NCBI RefSeq assembly: GCF_030440595.1
Contig: NZ_CP047452.1
Span: 434,001-498,000, forward strand
DNA length: 64,000 bases
From: Corynebacterium glucuronolyticum DSM 44120
GTDB lineage: Bacteria > Actinomycetota > Actinomycetes > Mycobacteriales > Mycobacteriaceae
Reading direction: 5' to 3'
The notes beneath the pieces are model-generated. The model had not been told where the DNA came from, made no database searches, and saw only the letters and a list, made by a program, of their open reading frames with translations. Made by a program: the position numbers and the translations under genes. Each line of letters opens with the position of its first letter. Position 1 is the first letter of the stretch. Positions 16,690-24,951 of this stretch are shown one piece after another.

Positions 16690-17712
16690 ATGAATGACAC
16701 CCGCCCCCGGCTGCACAGGGACACGCCCCTAACTGGGATTTCATTTGATGAGCCCGAGCTCGCGGCTACGGTTTCACGCGACCTTCAGCGCGTGGAAGAG
16801 CTCCTGCAAAAAGAACTCAACCACGGCGAAGACTTTGTCAATGAAAAGGTCATTCATCTAGCTGCTGCCGGCGGAAAACGTTTCCGCCCCATGTTCGCGG
16901 TGTTGGCCTCGCAGCTCGGCACACGTGCTTCCTGCGAGGATGTGATCAAAGCTGCGACCGTCGTGGAGATGACGCACCTTGCCACGCTCTACCACGATGA
17001 CGTCATGGACGAAGCTGACCGCCGCCGCGGGGTGGAAAGCGCAAACGCCCGCTGGGGCAACTCTGTCGCGATCCTTGCCGGGGACATTCTCCTCGCCCAC
17101 GCCTCGCGGCTTATGGCCACTCTCGGTACCGATACCGTCGCCCACTTCGCGCAGACCTTCGGGGATCTCGTCACCGGCCAGATGCGCGAGACTGTGGGCC
17201 CCGGCGATGGCGATAAGATCGAGCACTACCTCAACGTTGTGCACGAAAAGACCGGTGTGCTCATCTCGTCGGCCGGCTACCTCGGCGCGCTCCACGGCGG
17301 ATGCTCGCCGGAGATCACGCGAGCTTTGCAGCAATTCGGTGTCTACATCGGCACGATCTTCCAAATCGTCGACGACATCATCGACATCTTCTCCGCCTCC
17401 GCTCAGTCCGGCAAGACCCGGGGCACCGACCTCCGCGAAGGCGTCTTCACCCTCCCCGTCCTCTTCGCTCTGAAGGACGAGTCCCCCGCAGGTGAGGAGC
17501 TCCGTGGCCTCCTCACCGGCCCACTCACCAGCGATGACGACGTTGAGCGTGCCCTCGCCCTCATCGAGCAGACCTCCGGGCGCGAGCAGGCCCTCGAAGT
17601 TGTGCAGCAGTTCACCGATAAAGCCTTCGACGAGCTCTCCACGCTTCCCGACGGTCCCGTGCGCTCCGCCCTCCGTTCCCTCACCGAGTACTCCATCTCC
17701 CGCGTCCGATAG
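16690..17712 (+). CDS. grcC1: Long-chain polyprenyl diphosphate synthase (GrcC1/IspB-like)
   Basis: 340 residues, all-trans prenyltransferase. GGKRFRPMF (61-69) binds the allylic substrate. DDVMD (103-107) is the first aspartate-rich motif and DDIID (228-232, in FQIVDDIIDIF) the second; both hold Mg-diphosphate. Supplies the polyprenyl side chain used by MenA, as argued by its place in the men region (position of Rv0562). Chain length cannot be read safely from sequence; octaprenyl or nonaprenyl is usual. ATG start; GAGGG about 12 nt upstream. Confidence 0.92.
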   Translation: MNDTRPRLHRDTPLTGISFDEPELAATVSRDLQRVEELLQKELNHGEDFVNEKVIHLAAAGGKRFRPMFAVLASQLGTRASCEDVIKAATVVEMTHLATLYHDDVMDEADRRRGVESANARWGNSVAILAGDILLAHASRLMATLGTDTVAHFAQTFGDLVTGQMRETVGPGDGDKIEHYLNVVHEKTGVLISSAGYLGALHGGCSPEITRALQQFGVYIGTIFQIVDDIIDIFSASAQSGKTRGTDLREGVFTLPVLFALKDESPAGEELRGLLTGPLTSDDDVERALALIEQTSGREQALEVVQQFTDKAFDELSTLPDGPVRSALRSLTEYSISRVR

Positions 17713-17785
17713 CCCCGCTGTGCAGCCGGTTTGCCTTTTGGGGGTGGGGACATAGTAAAGTATGTCTCGCACTCACGAAGTGCGG

Positions 17786-17871
17786 GCCAGGTTGCCCGAG
17801 CGGCCAAAGGGAGCGGACTGTAAATCCGTCGGCTTTCGCCTACAGAAGTTCGAATCTTCTACCTGGCACCA
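17786..17871 (+). tRNA. tRNA-Tyr (anticodon GTA)
   Basis: Class II tRNA. Acceptor arms GCCAGGT (17786-17792) and ACCTGGC (17861-17867) pair perfectly; discriminator A at 17868 and the CCA end is encoded (17869-17871). Anticodon GTA at 17820-17822. The long variable arm is the CGGCTTTCGCC... segment, and the T loop is TTCGAAT. A terminator follows at once. Confidence 0.97.
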
Positions 17872-17875
17872 ATAA

Positions 17876-17906
17876 CCCCGATCCTCGCCACGAGGGTCGG
17901 GGTTTT
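17876..17906 (+). terminator. Intrinsic terminator after tRNA-Tyr
   Basis: CCCCGATCCTCG (17876-17887 by stem) and CGAGGGTCGGGG form a 12-bp stem with one G-U pair and a CCA loop, followed by TTTT. It ends the single-gene tRNA-Tyr transcript 29 nt before the repeat array. Confidence 0.9.
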
Positions 17907-17934
17907 CGCATGCGCAGGTTCTCCGCGCCGCAAC

Positions 17935-18203
17935 ACGGCCCATCTTTCTTTGGATCCCGGGTCCCTGCCTCCGCTTGGGCCGTGTTGTGTGCGGGTGCGT
18001 GCCGCACTGCGGCCCGTTTGCCTTCAAAGCCCGGGATCCCGCCTCGGCTTGGGCCGCGCTTGGTACCGGTGTTGCGCATTGCGGCCCATCCGGTTCTTGC
18101 TTGTCGACGTTCGGGTGCCCTTGGGCCGCGTTGTGCGCGGGTGCGTGTCGCATTGCGGCCCGTTTGCCTCCAACCCCCGAGAACCCGTCTCGGCTTGGGC
18201 CGC
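17935..18203. repeat. Phased GCGGCCC/GGGCCGC array, 4 cores
   Basis: Cores 17935-17983 (ACGGCCC to GGGCCGT), 18009-18057, 18081-18129 and 18155-18203, all 49 bp. Steps are 42/32/42/30/42/32/42. It begins 29 nt after the tRNA-Tyr terminator, so it is probably not normally transcribed from there. The 180 bp from here to the nuclease start show no gene. Confidence 0.9.
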
Positions 18204-18383
18204 GAAAGGCAGCCGGTCACATAAGCACCCCAACTGCTCCCCGACAGCACCCCGGCTGCACACGAAACGCGCCCCAAAACAGGCGGGGGGTAGAAGCCCG
18301 GAAACTTGCGCTGCGAAGTCCACGTGGAGCCGGTAAGAAAAGAACTACAGATAGTTTTTGTCTACTAAGAGGTGAGGGTTTAG

Positions 18384-21026
18384 ATGAGGTTTTCAAGGCT
18401 GGGCGTGGCGCTAGTCAGCTCGGTGGCGATTGTCGCTTCGGCGGTGTCACCTGCGGCGGCGGCACCGGATGGGACGAACATCGTCATCAACGAGGTGTAC
18501 GGCGGCGGCGGGAACTCGGGTGCGACGTACACGCATGATTTCGTGGAGCTGTACAACCCCACAGACGCGCCGATTTCCCTGGATGGCATGTACCTGCAGT
18601 ACACGTCGGTGAAGGGGAAGAAGCCGAATAGCGGGAACATCCTGCAGCTTGCGGGGGAGACTCCGGCGAAGGGCTACACGCTGATCCAGCTGGCGCAGGG
18701 CAGTGGCGGAACGCGGGGCATTGAAGCGGATCTCGAGGGCGATATCGCGATGAGCGGTAAGGGCGGCATCGTGGCGCTGACCAACAGTGCGGATCCGTGG
18801 ACCCCGTCGGCGCAGGTTGTGGACCTGCTTGGTTGGGGAGAGGCGACCTTTGCGGAGGGGAATGCGGCCCCGGGGACGTCGAATAGCGTCTCGGTCCAGC
18901 GAGCACAGACGGGGGTGGACACGGACAACAACGCCACGGATTTCGTGACGGGAGCGCCGACGCCGGGTGATCTGAAGCCGGAGAATGCGGGAACGGTGAC
19001 CATTGCGGAGATCCAGGGCACGGGCCCTGTGACACCCCTGGATGGCCAGCGGGTAACGACCAGTGGGTATGTAACGGCGAGCTATCCGGAGGGTGGTTTC
19101 GACGGCTTCTACATGCAGCAGGGCGGTGAGAAGTCGGAGGCTTCGAACGGCATCTTCGTGTTCCTTGGTCGGGATGGGCAGGTGCCGGAGGTCGGTTCCT
19201 GCGTCACGGTGACGGGCACGGCGGGAGAGTACACGGGGGAGACGCAGCTGAGTGACCCCGAGGTGGTCCCGGACACGGATTGCGGCCCGACAGTTGTTCC
19301 AACTGAATTTTCGGAGTTGCCGGAGGGGGACGCGGCGCGCGAGGCCTATGAGGGGATGCTTGTGCAGGTCACGGGCCCCTACACGGTGAGTAACAACTAT
19401 GAGCTCAACACGTACGGTACGGTGGGACTCGCCCCGGGTACGGAGCCGTTCTACCAGCCCACGGATGTTTTCCCGCCCTCGACGGACCCGAACTCGGAGG
19501 TGCAAAAGCTCGCCGTTAGCCAGGGGTTGCGGGAGGTTTCGCTTGACGACGGAAGGTCGCGCAACTATGCCAAATCCGATACAGAAACCCCGCTTCCTTA
19601 CCTGGTTACCGGCGGAAAGACGGTGAAGTCCTTGCGCGCCGGGGACACTGTCACCTTCACTGAGCCTGTGATTGTGAGCGGCAGGTACGACAAGTGGGGC
19701 CTGCAGCCCACGGTGCCCATTACCGGCAACTCCGAGAGCCTCCCCATCACATGGGAGGATTCTCGGGCCGCAGAAGAGGCGGGCCCGAACGTGAAAGACT
19801 CGGAGCTGTCGCTTGCCTCGTTTAACGTCCTCAACTACTTCACCACTCTCGGCGAGACGGAGGAGGGCTGCAAGGCCTACACCGACCGCGAGGGCAACAG
19901 CGTCACCGCTAACTGGTGCACGGTGCGCGGTGCCTGGTCCACGCAGGCCTTCACGCGACAGCAGGCGAAGATCGTCAATGCCATCAACACACTCAACGTG
20001 TCGGTTCTGGGCCTGGAAGAAATCGAAAACACAGCCAGCGTCACCGGCGATGCCAGCCGCCGGGATGAAGCTCTGAGCAAACTTGTGGCAGCTCTCAACG
20101 CCGACCTCACAGCGAGAGGTAAAGAGCCGACATGGGAGCTCGTCGCATCGCCGGAAAAGGTGCCCGGCCAGGAGGATGTCATCCGCGTGGCATTCATCTA
20201 CAACAAGACGAAGGTGGCGCCTGTCGGCCCCTCTGTCATCATCGACGACCCAGCCTACACCGGTGTTGCCCGCCAGCCACTGGGCCAGGCTTTCGCTCGT
20301 GTGGGGCAGAAGGATCCCGAGTTCGTCGCCGTGGTGAACCACTTCAAGTCCAAGGGCTCGGTTGCCCGAGGCGATAAGGACCAAAACGACGGCCAGGGCA
20401 ATAACCCGAACCTCCGCGCCGAGCAAGCTCGCGCGCTGACAAAGGCGATCGCTGCTCACGAGGAATGGAACGACATGCCGGTCTTCGTCGTCGGCGACCT
20501 CAACTCCTACACCAAGGAAGACACGATGAAGGTCCTCGAGGATGCCGGTTACACCAATATCGCCGCAACGTACGATTCCGGGCATTCGTACCAGTTTGCG
20601 GGCCGCATCGGTTCCCTTGATCATGCCTTTGGCAACGCTGCGGCGATGAAGCTTGTCGTCGACGCGGATGTGTGGGATATCAACTCGGATGAGTCCATCG
20701 CCTTCGAGTACTCCCGCGAAAACTACAACATCGCCCCGCTTGTCGACGACTCCGTCTTCCGCTCCTCTGACCACGACCCGATCAAGGTCGCTTTCAACCT
20801 GGGCACCGCCAAGCCCGACCAGCCCAGCAAGCCCGGCGACTCGGGCGACTCCGGTGCTGCCACCGGATCCAACACTTCCTCCGACCTTCCTCCGGAGGCC
20901 GTGGCGGCGCTTGAGGTCATCGGCGGTCTCGTTGGCGCGATCCTTGGACTGCTGGGGATCGGTGCTGCGGCCCAGCATTTCGCACCGGACCTTGTTAACC
21001 AGGTCAAGGGCTTGTTTGGAATTTAG
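18384..21026 (+). CDS. ExeM/NucH-like secreted nuclease with LTD and EEP domains
   Basis: 880 residues. Sec signal peptide 1-27 ending AAAA before PDGTN. A lamin-tail domain follows (about 30-165: INEVYGGGGNSGATYTHDFVELYNP), then an OB-like region. From about 474 comes the endonuclease/exonuclease/phosphatase domain: ASFNVLNYF, GLEEIEN, NHFKSKG, VVGDLNSY, SLDHAFGN and SSDHDPIKV supply metal and catalytic residues. A Ser/Pro/Gly-rich linker leads to a hydrophobic C-terminal helix (about 845-868), so it is probably surface-anchored. Likely role: degrading extracellular DNA for nutrients or biofilm remodelling. ATG start with GAGGTG upstream. Confidence 0.88.
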   Translation: MRFSRLGVALVSSVAIVASAVSPAAAAPDGTNIVINEVYGGGGNSGATYTHDFVELYNPTDAPISLDGMYLQYTSVKGKKPNSGNILQLAGETPAKGYTLIQLAQGSGGTRGIEADLEGDIAMSGKGGIVALTNSADPWTPSAQVVDLLGWGEATFAEGNAAPGTSNSVSVQRAQTGVDTDNNATDFVTGAPTPGDLKPENAGTVTIAEIQGTGPVTPLDGQRVTTSGYVTASYPEGGFDGFYMQQGGEKSEASNGIFVFLGRDGQVPEVGSCVTVTGTAGEYTGETQLSDPEVVPDTDCGPTVVPTEFSELPEGDAAREAYEGMLVQVTGPYTVSNNYELNTYGTVGLAPGTEPFYQPTDVFPPSTDPNSEVQKLAVSQGLREVSLDDGRSRNYAKSDTETPLPYLVTGGKTVKSLRAGDTVTFTEPVIVSGRYDKWGLQPTVPITGNSESLPITWEDSRAAEEAGPNVKDSELSLASFNVLNYFTTLGETEEGCKAYTDREGNSVTANWCTVRGAWSTQAFTRQQAKIVNAINTLNVSVLGLEEIENTASVTGDASRRDEALSKLVAALNADLTARGKEPTWELVASPEKVPGQEDVIRVAFIYNKTKVAPVGPSVIIDDPAYTGVARQPLGQAFARVGQKDPEFVAVVNHFKSKGSVARGDKDQNDGQGNNPNLRAEQARALTKAIAAHEEWNDMPVFVVGDLNSYTKEDTMKVLEDAGYTNIAATYDSGHSYQFAGRIGSLDHAFGNAAAMKLVVDADVWDINSDESIAFEYSRENYNIAPLVDDSVFRSSDHDPIKVAFNLGTAKPDQPSKPGDSGDSGAATGSNTSSDLPPEAVAALEVIGGLVGAILGLLGIGAAAQHFAPDLVNQVKGLFGI

Positions 21027-21046
21027 ATAATCCCATTCGTCGCACT

Positions 21047-21570
21047 ATGGTTTGCACGAAAGAAAATTTAGTGCGTCGATATATTTTGGGAATAATTGGA
21101 TTATCACTGATGGCGTGCGGAATCGCGCTATCTATCATCGCGGAGCTGGGGACATCACCGATCTCCAGCTTTCCGTACGTTTTGAGCCTCATTAGCTCTT
21201 TCACGGTTGGTACGGGGACCATCGCCATGAACGCAGGTTTCATGATCTTGCAGATGCTCCTCCTGCGCAAACGCTACGATCCCCGGCAGCTCGTCCAGTT
21301 GCCCGCCGCCGTCGTCATGGACGGCGATGGCCTGGCCATTGCCGTCTCCACCACGCTCAACCGGAAGTTCGAGCCAAAAAATGGCACGCCTTTGGTAACT
21401 GCAAGATCACCGTGGATACGAGCCTTGTCGTGATTGCGACTGTCCTTTCCTTCGCCGTTCTTGGCCGTGTCGAAGGCATCCGCGAGGGCACCTTGGCAGC
21501 CGCCCTCCTCGTCGGCTTCATCGCCAAATACTTCGTTCGCTGGTTGGAGCCACTGCAGAAATACCGCTAG
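21047..21570 (+). pseudogene. Decayed YczE/YitT-like membrane protein gene
   Basis: The first frame (21047 on) gives an intact start, RRYILGIIGLSLMACGIALS and GTSPISSFPYVLSL, the opening of YczE-type membrane proteins (normally about 210 residues). After QLPAAVV the central helices seem to be missing, and the text jumps to DGDGLAIAVSTTLNRKF, a later family segment. Between about 21370 and 21395 the frame changes, and the remaining C-terminus (FGNCKITVDTSLVV...REGTLAAALLVGFIAKYF) continues in another frame to TAG at 21568-21570. One internal deletion plus one frameshift, so not functional as a full carrier. Confidence 0.8.
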
Positions 21571-21597
21571 GGGGCGTACCTCGCAGCGGTCCTCAAC

Positions 21598-21792
21598 ACG
21601 GACCAGGCAAGGTCAAAGCGCGGGATGCTTGCACCGGTTGGGCCGCATTGGGTATTGCTGGGTCCGCAACACGGCCCAGGCAAGGTCAAAGCGCGGGATG
21701 CTTGCACCGGTTGGGCCGCATTGGGTATTGCTGGGTCCCCAACACGGCCCAAGCCCAGTCAAAAGCAGGCCACGATCACCCCATTGGGCCGC
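21598..21792. repeat. Phased array, 3 cores in a near-perfect 73-bp tandem repeat
   Basis: Cores 21598-21646, 21671-21719 and 21744-21792, each 49 bp with ACGGCCC (first copy ACGGACC) and GGGCCGC ends. The first two units are nearly identical over 73 bp, which indicates recent duplication; the third differs inside the core but keeps the spacing. Begins 28 nt after the pseudogene stop. Confidence 0.9.
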
Positions 21793-21889
21793 AAAACCGG
21801 AATAGGAGTGGAAAATAGCAACTGACGTGCCGATTTGTGTGAATGCATGAATGTCAGTTACTCTATCCAAGGCTTCAACATGAAGCACG

Positions 21890-21962
21890 GCCCCCTTAGC
21901 TCAGTCGGCAGAGCGTTTCCATGGTAAGGAAAAGGTCGTCAGTTCGATTCTGACAGGGGGCT
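21890..21962 (+). tRNA. tRNA-Thr (anticodon GGT)
   Basis: Acceptor GCCCCCT (21890-21896) pairs with AGGGGGC (21955-21961); anticodon loop ATGGTAA gives GGT, decoding ACC/ACU. D arm GCTC/GAGC and T arm GTCAG/CTGAC with TTCGATT are intact. CCA is not encoded. Confidence 0.96.
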
Positions 21963-21983
21963 CTGTTCTTTTATTGGAACGAT

Positions 21984-22057
21984 GGCGGTGTAGCTCAGTT
22001 GGTGAGAGCGCACGACTCATAATCGTGAGGTCGAGAGTTCGAACCTCTCCACCGCTA
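21984..22057 (+). tRNA. tRNA-Met (anticodon CAT, elongator type)
   Basis: Acceptor GGCGGTG pairs with CACCGCT (one G-U). Anticodon loop CTCATAA gives CAT. The first acceptor pair is G-U rather than the C-A mismatch of initiators, so it is read as elongator Met. 21 nt downstream of tRNA-Thr, same transcript. Confidence 0.95.
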
Positions 22058-22068
22058 CTGCACTGAGC

Positions 22069-22094
22069 CCCCCTCGCCAAGGTGCGGGGGTTTT
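22069..22094 (+). terminator. Intrinsic terminator after tRNA-Thr/tRNA-Met
   Basis: CCCCC-T-CGCC pairs with GGTG-C-GGGGG around an AA loop, followed by TTTT at 22091-22094. One internal mismatch. Confidence 0.8.
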
Positions 22095-22139
22095 CTGGTA
22101 CAGTGTGCAAGGTGCATGTGAAACGCATGTGTCCTGAAT

Positions 22140-22212
22140 AGGGGCGTGGCTCAATTGGTAGAGCAGCGGTCTCCAAAACCGCAGGTTGCAGGTTCGAGTC
22201 CTGTCGCCCCTG
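22140..22212 (+). tRNA. tRNA-Trp (anticodon CCA)
   Basis: Acceptor AGGGGCG pairs with CGCCCCT; anticodon loop CTCCAAA gives CCA. T arm GCAGG/CCTGT with TTCGAGT. The secE start follows 31 nt later; the tRNA-Trp/secE/nusG order is common in bacteria. Confidence 0.96.
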
Positions 22213-22243
22213 CAAAGTACTCCTAGTGCAAAGAGGATTTAAC

Positions 22244-22552
22244 GTGGCTGATGAAAATCGCACTGCTCGTCCTACAGGTAAGCGGCAGCTTACGGGTGCG
22301 AGCACTACGAGTGCTGATGCCTACGCTGAAAAGCGCCTTGTGAGGGAAAACAAGGACGAAAAGTGGGGCGGCGGCATCAAGTCTTACATCCCCGAAGTGA
22401 TCGAGCAGATGAAGAAGGTCATCTGGCCGACGGGGAAGCAGATGCTTAACTACACGCTGATCGTGTTCCTGTTCCTCATCGTGATGACGATCGTTGTGTG
22501 GGGAACGGATATTCTCACCGCCAAGGGCGTGCAGTGGTTGCTCACCCCGTAG
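22244..22552 (+). CDS. secE: Preprotein translocase subunit SecE
   Basis: 102 residues. Clamp of the SecYEG channel. The N-terminal half is polar; then EVIEQMKKVIWPTGKQML (the amphipathic helix and conserved WP), followed by one membrane helix (about 70-88). The chosen start is GTG at 22244, with AGAGGA 6 nt upstream; an earlier in-frame ATG (22226) would lack such a site. First gene of the secE-nusG pair, behind tRNA-Trp and separated from nusG by a strong hairpin. Confidence 0.93.
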   Translation: MADENRTARPTGKRQLTGASTTSADAYAEKRLVRENKDEKWGGGIKSYIPEVIEQMKKVIWPTGKQMLNYTLIVFLFLIVMTIVVWGTDILTAKGVQWLLTP

Positions 22553-22582
22553 CTAGATGGTATAAACGTTTGTGATACTTCA

Positions 22583-22625
22583 TTATCCCGCCTCCTGGAC
22601 ATTCCAGGGAGGCGGGATAAATTTT
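22583..22625 (+). terminator. Terminator-like hairpin between secE and nusG
   Basis: TTATCCCGCCTCC (22583-22595) and GGAGGCGGGATAA (22608-22620) form a perfect 13-bp stem, followed by a TTTTT run at 22622-22626. It has all features of an intrinsic terminator, so nusG would need read-through or its own promoter. Confidence 0.85.
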
Positions 22626-22644
22626 TGATCTGGAGAGAGTGAAG

Positions 22645-23412
22645 ATGGAAGAGCAAGAAAACGTCGAACAGGTTGAGAGCCAGGTGGAAGCCCCGGAGTC
22701 GGAGGCCACCGAGCCAGAGGCTCCGGAGACCCCGGAAACCCCGGAGACGGAGGAGCTTTCTGCTGAGGAGGAGGCACTGCAGGAGTACAAGCAGCGCCTT
22801 CGCAAGTTCATCCGCGAGCTGAAGAAGCTGCCTGGTACCTGGTACATCATTCAGACGTACTCGGGTTACGAGAACAAGGTGAAGACGAACCTCACGCAGC
22901 GTGCGGAGAACCTTGAGGTGGACGAGTACATTCACGATATTGTCGTGCCGGTCGAGGAAGTTACCGAGATGCGTGACGGCAAGAAGAAGATCGTGAAGAA
23001 GAAGCTGCTTCCGGGCTACGTCTTGGTGCGCATGGAGATGAACGACTCCGTGTGGTCGGTTGTTCGTGGGACGCCGGGTGTGACAAGCTTCGTGGGTAAC
23101 GAAGGCCAGGCAACTCCGGTGAAGCCGAAGGATGTGGCGAAGTTCCTCATGCCGCAGCAGACGGTGGAGGAGCAGGCAGCGGACGCTGAGGGCGACACGG
23201 TTGTTGCTGCACCTGCGGCGGAGAAGAAGCCGGTTGAGGTTGACTTCGAGGTGGGAGAGTCGGTGACGATTCTGTCCGGTGCTCTTGCGACGGTGTCCGC
23301 CACGATTTCTGATATTGACCGGGATTCCGGCAAGCTGCACGCTCTCGTGTCCATTTTCGGCCGCGATACGCCGGTGGAGCTCACCTTCGATCAGGTGGAA
23401 AAGATCAATTAG
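22645..23412 (+). CDS. nusG: Transcription termination/antitermination factor NusG
   Basis: 255 residues. About 60 residues of acidic Glu/Pro/Ala-rich extension ([20 protein letters not shown]) precede the NGN domain, which starts at [14 protein letters not shown] (66-79). A KOW domain closes the protein ([19 protein letters not shown]). Such acidic extensions are typical of actinobacterial NusG; an acidic/basic loop also lies between NGN and KOW. ATG at 22645 is preferred to the GTG at 22639 because GGAG is 9 nt upstream. Binds RNA polymerase and couples it to ribosomes or Rho. Confidence 0.95.
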   Translation: MEEQENVEQVESQVEAPESEATEPEAPETPETPETEELSAEEEALQEYKQRLRKFIRELKKLPGTWYIIQTYSGYENKVKTNLTQRAENLEVDEYIHDIVVPVEEVTEMRDGKKKIVKKKLLPGYVLVRMEMNDSVWSVVRGTPGVTSFVGNEGQATPVKPKDVAKFLMPQQTVEEQAADAEGDTVVAAPAAEKKPVEVDFEVGESVTILSGALATVSATISDIDRDSGKLHALVSIFGRDTPVELTFDQVEKIN

Positions 23413-23573
23413 CGTTTTGTGGGGCACGTGGTGTAACATCTTCGCCCGTGCCTTATAGGCATGTATGTAAACGTTTTTCCCGGTGGCTGTAACAAGGCAT
23501 CCGGACGGCACCTCGCCCTTTTATTTGACGCATCTCGAGGCGGGGCGCTGGTAACAAGGAAAGTAGGTAGAAG

Positions 23574-24008
23574 ATGCCCCCGAAGAAGAAAGTCACGGCC
23601 CTCATTAAGCTGCAGATCGAGGCTGGTCAGGCTAACCCTGCACCGCCGGTTGGTCCTGCGCTTGGTGCGCACGGCGTGAACATGATGGAGTTCTGCAAGG
23701 CGTACAACGCTGCCACGGAAAACCAGCGCGGCAACATTGTCCCTGTGGAGATCACCGTCTACGAAGACCGCTCCTTCGACTTCAAGCTGAAGACCCCGCC
23801 GGCAGCTCAGCTGCTGCTCAAGGCTGCTGGCCTGAAGAAGGGTTCTGGCGTTCCGCACACCGATAAGGTGGGCAAGGTGACTCTTGACCAGGTCAAGGAG
23901 ATCGCTAAGCAGAAGGAGCCGGACCTCAACGCGCGCGACATCGACGCTGCCGCCAAGATCATTGCCGGCACCGCCCGCTCCATGGGCATCGTTGTCGAGG
24001 GTCTGTAA
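23574..24008 (+). CDS. rplK: 50S ribosomal protein L11
   Basis: 144 residues. N-terminal domain [31 protein letters not shown] is the conserved L11 opening with the Pro-rich linker region that thiostrepton-type drugs contact. The C-terminal rRNA-binding domain has [22 protein letters not shown]. Forms the GTPase-associated centre with 23S rRNA. ATG at 23574 with AAAGTAGG upstream. First of rplK-rplA, 161 nt after nusG. Confidence 0.97.
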   Translation: MPPKKKVTALIKLQIEAGQANPAPPVGPALGAHGVNMMEFCKAYNAATENQRGNIVPVEITVYEDRSFDFKLKTPPAAQLLLKAAGLKKGSGVPHTDKVGKVTLDQVKEIAKQKEPDLNARDIDAAAKIIAGTARSMGIVVEGL

Positions 24009-24070
24009 GAAACATTTTGTGGAAGGGCCGGCCAGGCCCGCTCACCACACATCGAAAGGATTGATGAATT

Positions 24071-24778
24071 ATGGCAAAGCGCTCTAAGGCTTACCGCGAG
24101 GCCGCTGAGAAGGTGGACTCCAACCACCTGTACACCCCGCTCGAGGCTGTCAAGCTGGCTAAGGAGACCTCCTCCAAGAACTACGACGCTTCCATCGACG
24201 TTGTGATGCGTCTGGGCGTTGATCCCCGCAAGGCTGATCAGCTTGTGCGTGGCACCGTGTCCCTGCCTAACGGCACGGGCAAGGAAGTTCGCGTTGTCGT
24301 CTTCGCTGAGGGCACCAACGCTACCGCCGCTGAGGAGGCAGGCGCTGATTTCGTCGGCACCGCTGAGCTCATCGAGAAGATCCAGGGTGGCTGGACCGAC
24401 TTTGATGCTGCTATCGCTACCCCTGATCAGATGGCCAAGGTTGGTCGCGTCGCTCGCGTCCTCGGCCCGCGTGGTCTCATGCCGAACCCCAAGACTGGCA
24501 CAGTGACCCCGGATGTCGCCAAGGCTGTGAAGGAGATCAAGGGCGGTAAGATTTCCTTCCGCGTTGACAAGGCTTCCAACCTCCACGCTCTCATCGGCAA
24601 GGCATCCTTCGATGCTGAGAAGCTGGCTGAGAACTACGGCGCTCTCCTCGACGAGATTAACCGTCTGAAGCCGAGCTCCTCCAAGGGCATCTACGTGAAG
24701 AAGATCACCGTCGCTGCCACCAATGGCCCCGGCATCCAGGTCGATCCCTCCATCCAGAAGGACTTCACCGAGGCTTAA
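24071..24778 (+). CDS. rplA: 50S ribosomal protein L1
   Basis: 235 residues, normal length. Signature [20 protein letters not shown] near 130-150 plus [21 protein letters not shown]. Binds helices of the L1 stalk and, in many bacteria, its own rplK-rplA mRNA as repressor. GAAAGGA lies 8-14 nt before the ATG. A terminator follows at 24855, so the operon ends here and rplJ is transcribed separately. Confidence 0.97.
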   Translation: MAKRSKAYREAAEKVDSNHLYTPLEAVKLAKETSSKNYDASIDVVMRLGVDPRKADQLVRGTVSLPNGTGKEVRVVVFAEGTNATAAEEAGADFVGTAELIEKIQGGWTDFDAAIATPDQMAKVGRVARVLGPRGLMPNPKTGTVTPDVAKAVKEIKGGKISFRVDKASNLHALIGKASFDAEKLAENYGALLDEINRLKPSSSKGIYVKKITVAATNGPGIQVDPSIQKDFTEA

Positions 24779-24854
24779 GCCACCAGGCTTTAAGGCGCGC
24801 TAACCGTAACAGAACCGAAAACCTGTACGGTCGGGCGTCGAAAAGTAAATAATA

Positions 24855-24887
24855 AAAGCTCATCTCTTTCTCAGAGATGAGCTTTTT
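24855..24887 (+). terminator. Intrinsic terminator after rplK-rplA
   Basis: AAAGCTCATCTCT and AGAGATGAGCTTT form a 13-bp stem around TTCTC, followed by TT G TTTT. It separates the L11/L1 transcript from the accessory genes. Confidence 0.9.
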
Positions 24888-24951
24888 GTTTTCCCAATGT
24901 AAACTACCAGGTGGTACAAGGTAAAATATTCTCCAGCGACGAGGATTGTTA

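Noticed and set aside
13497..19287. Single GCGGCCC words inside genes (for example near 13496, 15819 and 19281)
   Set aside because: They lack a partner at 42 bp and are expected by chance in GC-rich coding DNA.
18447..20978. 843-codon minus-strand frame opposite the nuclease gene
   Set aside because: Arg/His-rich translation without domain features, fully inside a gene with signal peptide and catalytic motifs.
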